Positions 12,432 to 26,290 of a stretch of DNA of 64,000 nt are shown here, in pieces (positions within the stretch are counted from its first letter, which is position 1; each line of letters starts with the position of its first letter). The notes beneath the pieces are model-generated. The model was not told where the DNA came from and ran no database searches. It saw only the letters and a program-made list of their open reading frames with translations. This DNA comes from Trichoplax sp. H2 (taxonomy: Eukaryota; Placozoa; Uniplacotomia; Trichoplacea), in assembly GCA_003344405.1 (NCBI GenBank), contig NOWV01000164.1, positions 113,935 to 177,934 on the forward strand, in the 5' to 3' direction. The translations under genes and the position numbers were made by a program.

Positions 12432-13741
12432 CGTTGTCGTGCATCTATTCTACCCGTCTAGGCTATTTTTTATAATATTAGATTCTTACGACTATTTAAG
12501 GAGTTTATGCATAATTCATGAATGTTATCACGCGATCATAAAATCGGCTAGTTACGTGGCGTATTTAAAAAATTTTCTCTTCTACATTGTGAAGTGATCA
12601 TGTAAATTTGCTACTACCATTACCATCAATCGGATTTTTAGTATATTAAACTTGTTATCAACGATATTAAAATTTGTTGTCAGGTATTTAAAAATAATGC
12701 TATTTCTCGTACAAGATGTACATGAGTAAGATATTATTACGGATAACATTGTCCTTATATTAATAGCACGTTACGCATTGTATATTTCAAACATCGATTA
12801 GAATATAAAATAGATGTAGTATTTACTGTTTACAATAAAGACAATTAAATCAATGCCGTTGAGAACAATGAACATAAATCTGGATTATTTTTTATTGATG
12901 AAGAATGGTGGCGAAAATATCAGTCTATCGCTTTAACTAGAGTCAATAGATATTATTATAAAAATTTGACAACACCAACTATTAAATTGAAACCTGAATG
13001 AATAGACTGAAAGATGTATAGAATTTTGTAGGATTTCAATAATTCAATAAGTACTATATTAACCGAGATATTGGTATGCAAGTATAACAGCTAGTTAAAA
13101 AATTATCGTAAATTATTAGATATAATTATGTGTGGATATATATATGGAACGATTACATACTATTGAGCAAAAGTTGAAAATATTTACTATATTGTGATTG
13201 TAATTGTACAAATATTGATTGTTAAACCTTGAGAATGTAAACTAGAGTTGCCATAACAACAATTACTTCGAGCGTGAGGAATGAAATCTATTACAGCGCA
13301 ATGTATTAATTGACATCATAACGTCAAGAGTGAAATAGGTCAAGTAACTCCACGTCGCCTTAATAACTGTAAACGTGTAGGTTACTTATTTTTAGTACCG
13401 CAATTACTGTACTTGAAAATATCCTGGCTTAACTACTATTTTGCTCCTATTCCCTTACACTTGGAATTATTTGGAAGTAATCCATTTCCTACGACCAAAA
13501 TATTCTACTTGATAACACTGATCATCTATTGATTTATTACTCTTTTTCGAGTGTCAATCTAATCGATAGACACTTAAAAGTATTTCCTTCTACTGCTGTT
13601 AAAATCGAACATACTTTTGATTTACCATCATCAATTTCATGATTCCAAGATAAAAATCGGCCGTTCACCATTGAAATCAACAAAACTTAAGAGCACTTGA
13701 TTACTCAATAAAATTTATACAATCGTAGAGAATCTCTATCC
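12432..13741. other. Intergenic region between XAB2 and P450 gene A
   Basis: About 1.3 kb of AT-rich DNA. The first part should be the XAB2 3' UTR, and the last few hundred bases the promoter of P450 gene A. Apart from a candidate AATAAA at 12834-12839 I see no motif or exon that I can support. Confidence 0.5.
12834..12839 (+). terminator. Candidate poly(A) signal for XAB2
   Basis: An AATAAA hexamer lies about 400 bases after the XAB2 stop on the same strand. Its position suits a 3' end, but such hexamers are common by chance in DNA this AT-rich. Confidence 0.3.
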
Positions 13742-16700
13742 ATGTTTCGAAAGAATAGAACATCTATCACACCAGAAGATGAGCCACGAGAAGTGCCTGG
13801 TAAATTTGGTTCCGTTACTTTTAATGCTATCAAAATGATCAAAGTAAGTCCTCCTACGCGCAGTAACCGTAAATGAATTTATGATATAAATATCAATAAT
13901 AATTAATAACTTATAACTTTCATTCGATTTTTAAATAAATATATGATACAGAATCCCTAATCTGATTAATATTAAGGATACTCGAGATTTTTCCAGTCAT
14001 TACTAAATATTTTCCAATGGAATTCTAAAAGTTGAATCTTTACTCATACAGTTAAAATGAATATCGGTAATCGACACAGTCATCTTTTACCCTCAGGCGG
14101 ATAACAGAACTAGTGTATTGGTCATTACATTAAATCTTATCACATTGTACCATATTCCTATCATCATTATACTAACATAGTCCTACGGTATAAGCGGATT
14201 AAAGGCTTCAAGTTATTGTCAAAAGATAAATGGGTCATAGGTAAAATAGCTAAAAGAAAGCATAAAATCGTAATTCTACATCGAAAAGGGCAAAATGATT
14301 ACATAGTGATAACGTCCCACTTATATGCGATAGCTTTTAAACAATCATATTACCGGAGGACGCGAAAATTATGCATGTTCTAGAATCTAGACGATTAAGC
14401 TATTGGCAATTCGCCCGAGGCAGCTTATGTTGAGATAAATACTTGAAATGATTTGGTAGTAACTTGAACATTTACGTATATGAATAATTTAATTAAATAA
14501 TGCTCAACTTGATATTTCGACTTCATTAAGTAATCTAGATGTCGTCGTTAGAAAGCATCAACTATTAGATTCAAAAAATTAGATCAAAATTTGATCGCCT
14601 TCAAATCGATTAATCGACTCAATATCTCGAATATAGAATCATTGTGAATAGATTGTTCTAGAAAGTATTGAATAATGGAAGTTTAGGAAATTAATTGTAT
14701 TAATGTATAATATGCCATTCGGCATGATGCTTCAATTTCGTGAGTATTCTAGGATCTCAATATTATCGTCATAACAAAAAAGAGGCTAAAACTAACACTT
14801 GAAAAGCAAAGTGTCGGATGTTTTTAATTAAATATTTCGTCTAGTTTTAATAAAGACTATATCTATATGAAGGCTGCATTATGGTTCCTGTGATATATTT
14901 AATTAATGACTAAATCTTGTTAATTGAAAGATTAGATCAATTTTTGAAGTCGCCGTAAGAAAAATTAAATTTTAATTACTCTGCTAAGGACTAATTTCGA
15001 TTTTATTACTATTTGTAATAGAATTCAAAACATAATTTAAACTGCCCACCGTTTTTATAACGACAGTACCGGTAATTGATGTTATTACATCCATCTATTA
15101 ATAGACATTATTGGTTAAATGCTTCAGTAAAGGCTACGCAATGTTTATGATCAAGCTTTAGCCATTCTGATTCCCAATGTAACACAGGAAATGGAATAAG
15201 CGCTGTGTCTAAACAACACCAAAACACGATTATAAAATTAACCTTAGATACAGATTAGAATATTTAATTCTTTTAATAACATATCACATAATAGCTTAGG
15301 TCCTTCTTGTAGAATTATATTTATGCTCTAGGGTAATTTTAGAATTAGGGCTATAAATTTAACAGCGAATTCGAGAATAGAAAGGTTAAAAAATCATAGA
15401 CTCAGGCTTTATTCTTTAGGCTCTGAATAACTTGAGCTTTGCAGTAAATAAAATATTTATATTATATTTATTTTATGGTCAAGAAAGTGTACTAGAGGAA
15501 TTTTAAAATTAAAACCTTAAAAATTTAATGGATAGACTTACTGATAGAAAGTCAAAACTACAAGCAAGAGTTTAATTCTTATATGAAGTACCAAAAACTT
15601 TCTAGTTAGCGATATCCTGTGAAAGAATTTTACACTAGAGCCTAGGCCATCTCAAACGGTCCAAATTATGTTACCTTTTATGAATTTTTTACGTAATGAA
15701 TAAGCCCAAACCCGATTCAAATAAAGCTTGTCATTAATTCTTATTTGTTTTTAAATATTATACTGTAATGTAATATAGAGGCCTTGATTGTCTAGCTCTC
15801 GCTGAATTTTAAAGTCAATAATTTATGAGACGTAGGATTTTAACTTCGAGAATGGAAACATTTTAATATTGTATAATGAGAGTAGGCATATACTTACACT
15901 TACAATCTAGATATAAGCTAAATCATCGGCTATGCAACCCATGTCATATGCTCTTTCTACACACATCATGTTGAAATTGCACGATAAATGTGAATTAGAA
16001 GAATCTTATTCTCAAGAATTATAGATATTTATCTTACTCTATAAAACCAAATCCTAATATCCAATTTTAAGCACAATATTAGTAGTCTAATCTTTACGTT
16101 CGCTCGTTAGTTAATAATATTCAAGATTCGCCAACTTCAAATTATTAACACCGTTGAATTTTTTTCTTTAGAATGGAAATACATTTTTTAAACAATATGA
16201 AGAAAAATATAATTCCACTGTTTTCCGAGTCTACGCCGGCGCTAAAGTTGTGGCTCTATTAGATAACATAGCCATACAAACCTTATTTGATCACGATAGC
16301 GTAAGTTAAAATAAGAAATGTCTCTATTATATAGAAATATGTTGCAATTTAAGAAAGATACGTTAATTTTCTTTAATATTATCGATTTCATAAAGTATAG
16401 TAGTAGAGTAGAGAATCTAAATACAATAGAGGTAACGATTATAACATATATGATTCTAGTAATGCAAAATAAAGTAAACTAGAATAATAATGTAATCATA
16501 AACATAAACAAACGTTATATATCGTCCTAATTCCTCATAGAAGATGTGTAGTTTATCGGTTATAGTTAAGGTCGATTATAGAACACCGTTTAATATCTTT
16601 ATATTTTACTACTAATCAGCTTTAGTAAATTCAACTGTAGAATGCAGCACATAAACATAACATTTCTAAGGATATACTGTAGGCGCAGATCTAATTGGAT

Positions 16701-19700
16701 TCAGGAACACTAGCTAAAGTAGAGTAGCATTTTAATCTTTATTTACGCTATTGCCAGTATCATTTTAATTTCTTAAATAAATGTAATAGTCCGATAGTAA
16801 ATATCGTACATGGAATGTCATTAGCATGGTAATTGATCTAATAATCATGACTTTGCTTCATTTGACAGCGTAAGCAATACTTCATACAGTAGTAGGCTAG
16901 TATGGTAGCATTCTATGCTATCTTACGTTCACTTTTTCAGGAAAGGAGGTATTGTCCATTTAGTTTTAGTAAGGTCAATTTTAAAGCTCTAAGCAATGCT
17001 TTATACAGCAGTAGCCTAGTAGGGTAGCATTACATGCTACATTATGTTCATTTTTTAGAAATGAGGTATACTCCATTCAATTTTAGTAAGATCTATTACA
17101 GCGATCTGCAAATATACGTAGCTCTGAGAAGTAATTTCTACCTCTAAATTGTTTTAGATTTCAAAAGAAGATGGTTTTGGTAAAGTGCGACTCAATTTCG
17201 ATTTAATGGCTAATATTAGACCATCAATATTCTCCAACGATCAATCACATATTCGTAGAAAACGATTTATAATGCAAATTCTTCGCCATATTCCAGCTAA
17301 CTACATGATCAAGATTGCAGATAAAATTATACGTCGACACTTCGAAGCTTGGAGCAATAAATACTCATATTCGCATCGAGGTAATCCGTTAACTTTGATT
17401 TGTGTCGTTAAGAAACAATATAAATCCATCTAATATAGCTATAACCAGCAATTCATTTTTAGACCTCGCTTTCAACTAGAGAAATAATACTATACTTTAT
17501 TCTTAGTCTTATCTAATATTTATTAGTTACGGCTAACTAATATTTAATTTTGTAATATACAGCATAGCTCTCATAAATATTCTCTAGGAAACTAATCTGT
17601 AGAAAGGACTAATGTCGTAAAATCTAGCTTAAGTCTTCCGTTAATCTAACGCAGCTTAATTTTGTTTGATCTTAACATAGAGAATAGTGTAGCAGGAGAT
17701 TTTGAAAGTGAAATACAAGAAGTTTGTAGTGATATAATTACTACTTTATTCCTTGGATCGAAAGGGAATGTGGCTGCTCTACAAAATTGGATCTCCGGTA
17801 TATTTGAAAGATCGAGGTAAATTGTGTAGGCTACAATAAGACATCATTTAGATTAAACCGGTCTATAATGTAGATAGCCTATCCTACCAAATTTGCACGA
17901 ATTGCACAAAACCTTTATAAGCTTAGCAATAAGACTACGACAGGTTTAAAAACGTTAATGTTGAAATCATAATAAATAATTAAAATGATAATTTCGAGTA
18001 CCACTAACGATATATGATCACATGTTAGTATTAATGATGATGAGTAACTGGATAATTATACAGTATTACTACAATACTATTTACGTAAGTAAGTTTAGCA
18101 TTTAAATAATTCTATATCGCTTTCATACTATACGCATAGAGTGACAATTTATCAATAATAAAAGAATCAGAAATAAGAAAAAAATACCCGATAGAAATCA
18201 CAAATTTGATACATAGTTTTTTAATATTACATAAATCGGTGCGCTATTATTATATCCGTGACTTTTAACATTATTAGACGACTTGGATTGATGAAAACAA
18301 AAAGTTACGTTAATGCTTATATTGGATATCAAGAGATGATGAAACATATTGAGAGAGCACCCACTTTAAAGAAAATAGTCCAAATTGCTGGAGAACATTC
18401 ATTAGATGTTGAAGACGCCAAACACAATCTTTTATTTGCCATGGTGTAAGTAAAGTTATGGCTCACAAAATTTTATTTAATGGTCCATATCGAATGGCTG
18501 TTATTTGATATAGTTACATCTAGTGTTAGAATATGAACAGGATCTAACCAGTAATATCTTACTAAATAATATTATTTACTTTGCAGTTTCAATGCCTATG
18601 GAGGTTGCAATTGCGTTATAAGAACATGTGCAGCGCGCATAGCATTACTAAAAGAAGCTGAAAGAGAACGGTTAATTGCCGAAATTAAGCTCCGACTGGA
18701 AAATCACGATGGTTTATCGGCGAATTCTCTGTATCAAATGCGAACTTTAGAATCATTTGTTCTGGAGGTAAAGCAGTAGAATACTTTATATTACGATATC
18801 CCTAGATCAATAATCATATGTAAACTTTACCACAATTTTCAGATATCAGTTAAACTTTTCATGTCATATATTCTAAAAAAATTTCAAGTCTTTCAAGTAT
18901 AACAGTGAAATATGTTAACGAAAGTTTTGACTTTATGACTTGTCTCAGCAACGCATTACTATAAATAATCTGATTTACATTATAAATTAATAATTAATTC
19001 TATAAAATGCCCTCGAGATTCCCGATATAATTTCGATAAAGATATCATCTTCAAGGAGATACAAGATTAATTAAATATTTCTTTGATAGGCGTAGCCCTA
19101 TCTTGATTCATATCGTAATATTATAATTAATTTCATGGAGAATAGAGTTAAACTTGCACTATAGGTACAAATTTTCTGCGATAATTAATCCATTTCTATA
19201 AAGAATTTTGGTAAAACGATGTTTTGGTATACAATGCACATATTTTTATTTACATAGAAAAACACCTAGTCACCTAGCTTAAAGAAGCAACTCCCTTGAT
19301 ATTTTATTGCCTAGCGAAATTAAGATGGACTTTTAGTAATTTAATTAATGATTTCTCTCGTAGAGCGTAGCCACAATTTCTTCGGGCTTCAGTCCATTTC
19401 TGGCAATACCAGACAAAATTATGCCTTGTATCTTGACCTATGTAATAGAGTAATCGAAACTCATATTTAGCGCATCATCTAGTTTATAGTAGCAATTTTC
19501 TAAAATCTTGATACCCTAGAAGAATTAATGCACCTATTTAATAGTTCCAGATTTGGAATTATCATAAATCTTCACCCAGATATCATTCAATTAGCAGCTA
19601 AAAATTTCTTAAGTGTCCCAGTATTAAGATACAATACTTTAATAATCACAAATTTAGTCTGATTTATAAAGATTATAAGGTACTGACTACTAGATAATAG

Positions 19701-21831
19701 CAAAAATTACACATACACGTACTGCATATGCAATTATGAATATCAAAAACTAATTCTTGATATTATCAGGCGATTTTATTCTAAATATTAAATATCTTAT
19801 GGAGTAATGGACATTAAATCTATTTCTTATTTATAGGTATTACGTACTTCACCTCCTATTTCTATGATATTTGGCCGTACAAAGTAAGTTTTTTCGTTTT
19901 AATAAACTTTGAGTAAGTACTTGTATAAGAAGAAAGTACTTGAGAAAGCGATAGTGATAGCTATCGCGAAATAGTGACTAGACTTACAATTTGAATAATA
20001 CCGATCAAGAAACTAGATAGGTGCAAATTCCAATTTAGTTTTAGCCATAATAATATATTGTAAAAAACAGGATAGACATTTTTTTACATCTAGATAACTT
20101 GATAGCATGATAAATTAGAAATTAATTTTGGCATTAAAATTGAAATATCTATTCAACGTTTATTGTGTAACTAGGCGAGATTTGGTTATCTATTCATCAT
20201 CAGGCAAATTTAAAGTGGTTAAAGGACAATTATTAGCTGGTAGTATTTATTCAGCACATCGTGATCCGACCATATTTAAAAATCCTGAAGAATTTAGACC
20301 GTTCCGATTTATAGAAGAACCGGTAATTTTATCAGATTTCGATTTATTTACCCTAATTCATTACATTTCGAAATATCTTTAGCTTACAGTTATAATGCTT
20401 TCATAACCATTTAAAAATTGATAAATATAATACGCAACTAGGCATTGAAACAAAACATTGTGTGGGAAGCAGGACCTTATACTGTTAACGCTACTGAAGA
20501 TAGTCATCAGTGTCCTGGCAAGGTAAGTCAAAATATAGCTATGAGTTGTACTATCTGTGCTATATAAAAACGTACTAGTATTAAAGATGAAAATATTACT
20601 TTCATCTTTTACTAAATTCTGTATCTAATATTCGTTAGGGAATTGCCATCCCTTTGATCGAAGTTTTCTGTCTATATCTACTACTACACTGCCAGTATAC
20701 ATTGAATAAAGAGCCAATTTGGACAGGCAAAAAGTATATCAATAATACCTAAAAAACTCTTAATATCTTCTAAATATCACCCTAAAACTCTCTTATTATA
20801 TATATTTTAGATAAAAAAGGGAAATAGTTCACAATTAATTCACCTTTTTTAACATTATATTAATTCTGGATTAATCTACGGATTATCCATGATATTTATT
20901 CCCCATCTTTCTACTATAGTATTTATTTGCTTAAATACTAAGATGACTTCCATCAGCATCTAAATGTGCAGTACAATATTAATATTTTCTATTATCGATG
21001 AGTATCTCAAGTAATTCATGGTTAATCTAATTATCATTAATATCAGTTCATGAATACTGGACTATTTCTTAAAAGATCTAAAAATAAAGCATTACCAGTA
21101 TCAAGCTAATATGAATATTATCGGTTTTATCCTTTATTATTTAAACGATTACCGCTATTATTAATCCCTGCTTTGGATGTTTCTAGATCTAGTCGAAGTG
21201 GCTGTCCTGACGAACCTATCAGTCTGAAACAGTTCTCCTTTCAACCAGCTAAGGTATAAGCTGATTAAATTAGATTTTTCTTGCATAGAAGGCCTTGTAA
21301 ATATTTCGTTATGCATCACTATGGTATGTTCACTTATAAAGGCACGTGACAAGCAATATACCACATTGTCTAGTCTAATGTAATGACATGCATAAAAAGT
21401 AATTCAGTCTACTAGACTTCGTTATAGTATCATTTAAGATGATAATTCCAGTATTTACTAAGCAGCTATAGATGACTAAGATGTAAATAGATAATACGAT
21501 CTAATCAACTTTATTCGATAACTATAAGTTTAAATATTATTCACCCTCATAATCGGTGAGAAAAAAAATTAATCTATACGTAGAGCTAATCTTGATTATA
21601 TTTTATAACAATAAATTGAAAAATTCGAATCTATTCCACTCACTAACTAAAAATTTAAAAGTATTGTCTACTCTAATAGCAAATTAAAGATTGATTAGCC
21701 TAGGCTACTCCAGATTCTAATACACTATCTTGCTTTTCAATTTCTAGTTTTCCGTTAATCTACCAACACATGTCTTGGATTCTTTTAATTTATTAGGCCC
21801 AGATACTACTTTTGATGCAGTAGCTCACTAA
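13742..21831 (+). CDS. CYP74-clan cytochrome P450, gene A (allene oxide synthase-like)
   Basis: Twelve exons: 13742-13843, 16172-16300, 17158-17380, 17681-17816, 18278-18445, 18587-18767, 19837-19883, 20175-20322, 20442-20522, 20639-20733, 21187-21253 and 21748-21831. They total 1461 bases, or 486 residues. No N-terminal membrane anchor is present; the protein starts with a charged stretch and a REVPG motif, as in soluble CYP74 enzymes. Hallmarks are an I-helix FNAYGG (254-259) in place of the usual P450 oxygen-activating A/G-G-x-D/E-T, ExxR (E313-R316), FRPFRF, and the heme-ligand motif HQCPGK with Cys402. A Phe (F84) aligns with the AOS toggle position. The family rearranges fatty-acid hydroperoxides without O2 or a reductase. 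The exact product (allene oxide, epoxyalcohol or aldehyde) cannot be told from sequence. Intron 1 is about 2.3 kb, far larger than the others. Confidence 0.93.
16867..17096. repeat. Tandem duplication in intron 2 of P450 gene A
   Basis: Two diverged copies of about 110 bases (about 16867-16980 and 16988-17096) share TAAGCAAT-CTT-ATACAG-AGTAG, CTAGTA-GGTAGCATT, TGCTA-TTA-GTTCA-TTTT and ATTTAGTTTTAGTAAG-like segments in the same order. They lie just upstream of exon 3. Confidence 0.82.
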
Positions 21832-24339
21832 GTATTAATCACAATACTTTATAAATAAGCTTTTCTTCAGACTATCTATTAATAATTTTACAAGTTCAAA
21901 TAGATTTTTATTCATGAATAACTACTCCTTAAGTAAAAAATCGAGATTCCGATAGATAGGATATATTTGATTTGCGTTTAAGGCCGATATTAAATTATTT
22001 TTATGATATGTAACTCTTTAAACATGATTCTACGGTCTAGAATGAATTTCTTGCTCAGAAATAATATCTAGTAAGAGCAGATAATTTAATAACAAAAGAG
22101 TATTGGTGGTTTAACTTCATTTTATATTCATCATGATGAGATAGATGATATTTCATATTTTAATGTGTTGAATAGCATTATCTAAGGTTAGAAACCATTT
22201 TTGCACTTGTGATATTTGTACACCATCTGCAAACAGATAATGTAAAATTGATAAATACTATTTTAGCTTTTAATTAGAGACGATTTAATATTATTATGAA
22301 GTAAAACTGGTTACTGATCTTCATAATTGACTTATATTTGATTAGTAGCTATGTCAATTATAATTGGATCTAAGTCATCTCACAGTATAAATTGATTGCA
22401 CTATGTTGCATGAAATTATAAATTTTTGCACAAAAAAATTTATGAAAATGATAAAAATTCAATATCAGTCCGGTCTAATACCGCTTTGAAATTAAACGGT
22501 GACCAAGAGTAAATTCAAAATAAAAGATGTGTGTTACATCATATACAGTATAGGCACCTAGACAGGATTAAACCTTATTCTGAGTGAAAACTAAGGCATA
22601 TTTCCGGTTTTACATGGAATTTAGCTATTTAAAATTATAGCAATATTTATCTTGGTTTATCATTAGTTGGCATAATGATAGGTAATATTATATTAAGATT
22701 TCATAGAGCTCAAATTTTTATAAATTTCTTATCATGCGTATAGATAACTATAATTTCAATTATTACATGCATTTATAACCTGATTGGTTAGGTTATGGAC
22801 ATGTAAAGTAGTCCGTTATTACAAAATATAAGATAAATAAATCTTATTATCAGATTTCTTACTGTCATATGTATCACTAAGTAATCATTTGAAAGATAAG
22901 TAAATCAGTTACGTTGTGATACATTAGTACACTTGACGCATTAAGGTCTGCAGTATATTCTCATTATATTGATATGCATGTATAGTATATGATAATACAA
23001 ATTAATTGTATACGTATTACAATTATTAACAGGTTGGTAAGAAATGTGTTACCTTTGATATTTTTATGAAAGGACAGCAAAGCTAAATATGTTAAAAAAT
23101 TTCAATCCCTTATGTAAAGAACGAAGTATTAATAAAATATTACGGTAAATAAACTAGATAAATCTATTCAGCTTCATATAATATTTCTGCAACACTACAA
23201 ATAATAAAGAACATATACAGTAATAAATTTAGTGCTATATTACTTCTTAAGCTTTATATCAGGTCAAATACTGTATAAGAAGTACTATCTAAGATAGAAT
23301 TATGTAGTCAATTACAATGTCCATAAAGAATTGATGCCTATCTATTTTACTCTAACCAAAGATAAACAATTAGGCTAGGGTACTATTTGTTCCATCTATG
23401 ATGACAATACATGCCAATGATCGAAAGTATAGCCTATATGCATAACATATAAACTTACTACCTAAGCTATTCATCCTTGAATACGCGATTTACTAAATTG
23501 ACTAATGTATCTTCAGACTAAAGGCATAAATAACTTCGTTTCTATTATCACGTGCTATCATAATCATTATAATTAAAATATTAATTGACGCATTTATGAC
23601 GTATTACTATAACTTTCGATCATACATAACTGTATCCTGCAGCGAATTCTTTACTGATCTACTATTGATAAACAAATGCATAGACTACAGAAGCCATAAT
23701 CATTTGATTAACATGTAAATGTCCAGATAAACCATAACAACTGTTTTTTTCTCGTTTATATTGATTAAAGTTAGAACTTATACTAGTAAGGCTGTTGCTA
23801 TGGATCTAAACCGCTACGAATTATTTAATGTCGCCTTTGATACTATATATTTTTTTAAAACATATTACCGTATATCTAACGATATGAATTCTTTATAGAT
23901 GGGTTATTAATAAATACTTCATATTAACGACAATCATTAAATATACTCATAAACATCTGGTAGTTTTAGAATCAGCTTTCCTATATCGGGTACCAATCGA
24001 AAGCTATAATTCAACATTAATAAAACTTGTTACAACAGTTACGTCAATATTTGGCTATAATTTTTACTCTAGTATCATATTACTAATTTATTTAATCTCG
24101 AATTTTACTATAATTTTACGTTCAAAACTTGACATTTTAATTAACAATGAACTACAATTTTATCCTGGAACTGTATCTACTCTGCTTGTCTAATTCTAAT
24201 TTAACAGATGCTATAATTTTTTCATCTATAACTTTATAGCAATATAAAAAAGTGGAATACTTCTCTGTATATGTATGGTTACATAAAACTAATACTAAGA
24301 AATAGATGAAATTTAAAATTACAACGTATTTCTGATATC

Positions 24340-25240
24340 TAATTCTGTACTGCATATATGAGTATATCGATGCTTAGTATTTGTCATATACTTTCATACC
24401 TAAACGTTCCTAAACATCCTATTCTATACTCTAATGATGGAGTAATAGTCTTTTACTGTTATAATAACTATAAAACTATGCTAATCGTAACACCTACAAT
24501 GTTCTGCGCGATCCTATCTATTCTAATAGAAATCATCATAATTTCAAAACATTGTAAAATATCTTTAATTATAAATACGAGATACGTAATAATGCAGTAG
24601 CAATTTTAAATCATATTCCGGTAGTATAGATGTGATATACTGTATACCGATCACGAAATTCCAAATTTTAGAAAAATAAGGGCTTTATTGAATCTTTGAC
24701 AAAGATTAACTACACACAGCTCTACTCTAACCGAATACTACTACTAAAGATTTCTAGAACGAACTAACAGAATAATCTAAAGTTGCATGCTTTTATACTT
24801 TTCGTAGTACTCGCAGCTACAATCTGCATGACAACCTTTTACCTTATTTTGCACATAGTAAAATTTTTCTTAGTAACACTATTCTACTGCAGACCATCAT
24901 TAATCCGATATGGATACGACTACAGTACTTACGTAGACATTATTCACACCAGCCAAAGTACAATGAATTAACCATATCCTAATATATGATTTACAGTTCT
25001 ATTTTTACCTATAACCTTATTAGTAACTCAACACCTTACTGTATATAGTCATCTATACTCTAGCATAGAGTCTATACCACTACAGTCTATAGTTTTGGCT
25101 ACCAAATATCTCTTAGGATAAATATCTACCGTACATTATACTAAACATGGCTAACAGTCTACATCACAATATTAAGTTACATTACAATAGTATATCGCAA
25201 TTACCTTTGTATTTAAATTATAATAATTTTTAAATCACGA
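24340..25240. other. G-poor compositional block
   Basis: The plus strand here is strikingly poor in G, with many ACTACT, CTACAA and ACTCTA words, unlike the flanking DNA. Open stretches on this strand translate into hydrophobic, Tyr/Ile-rich segments broken by stops. This could be an old organelle-derived insert or a decayed membrane-protein gene. I cannot assign it. Confidence 0.35.
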
Positions 25241-25832
25241 TGTTTATATTTGGTGCACCCTTTATCCATGATCTGAATTATTTATAGCACTATATAGCCT
25301 ATACGCATATCATGGGCCTATGTAGGATCCTTATCGACAATATGTTATTATGATACGGCTAAATAATACCAGATTGAGTAGTAGATTAATAATAATTATA
25401 GGCAACAAATTATTCGAATTTCTTCAGAATCGTATGATAGAATGGACATGAATAATAATGAATTCATGACGAAAGAATTTACCGGTTGTTTAGTTTGGTC
25501 GAATCAGCCTATGATTAAAAAAAATAGCTCATTGTCGTCGACTAGGTTACCATAGCAACTAAGATCAAGTGATAGTTACGATGTTATTCTGTCGATTGGC
25601 CAATATGACCTATTCACCTTTTGCTTTTCTCACACTTTCTTACTGTTTCTAATACCGTATCAACGCATGTATATGTATATATTGTAATTGAGTTAAAAAT
25701 AGTCATCAGTTGAATACTGAAGCGATACTTGTATCCTGGCTTTCATCAAAGGTAACCAAGGCCGTATATTAACTCGATAACACCTTGAATTTATCTTTCA
25801 AGGACTAAATTGAAGTTCAAGTGAATCAAACA

Positions 25833-26290
25833 TCAGCATCGCCAACTATTCATTTCATCGCGTAGAACCATGAAGGTAGAACCTGTTAATAGCGATGACA
25901 ACCCTAAGAAAGTGGCTAATTCACTGGGTTGGACTATACCCAGTGTTATGAAGCTGTTAAAGGTAGCAAATAAGCGATCATTACTACCATAACTATCAAT
26001 TCGCCATGTTATAAAGTGTTTTAGGGTGGAGTTTGTTAATATTATAGTATTGTCCAATTTTATCTATCATGATATCGGTATGTCGAATAGAAAAGGAATT
26101 TTAAATTAAAATTATATCCACGTTATTTATTGAATCCGAATTTACGGGATCTAGTTCTTATTATTATCACGTAAGAATTAGCGATATTATCCGCTAAAAT
26201 ATCAAAACTATCATTCTTTTCGTCCAACCAACTGTTGCTTGGAGAAGTATCGTAACCATCAAAAGGCATTTGAACTGCGGGAGCTATACA
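25833..26290 (-). other. Possible minus-strand exons of an unknown gene
   Basis: Two open stretches on the minus strand look more protein-like than their surroundings. One (26290 down to about 26124) contains QMPFDGYDTSPSNSWLDEK. The other (26057 down to 25833) contains QPSELATFLGLSSLLTGS and ends FMVLRDEMNSWRC. Neither has an ATG at a sensible place, so they would have to be internal or last exons. I recognise no family, and chance ORFs remain likely. Confidence 0.2.

Noticed and set aside
24152-24971. Three ORFs of 62-80 codons as real genes
   Set aside because: Ile/Leu/Tyr-rich translations in a G-poor block; one is on the opposite strand, none has introns, motifs or family likeness.
25700-25765. 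Candidate first exon of gene B around a TATCCTGGC text before GTAACC
   Set aside because: In the Pro-Gly frame there is an upstream stop with no ATG, and the distance from Pro-Gly to the donor does not match genes A, C and D.
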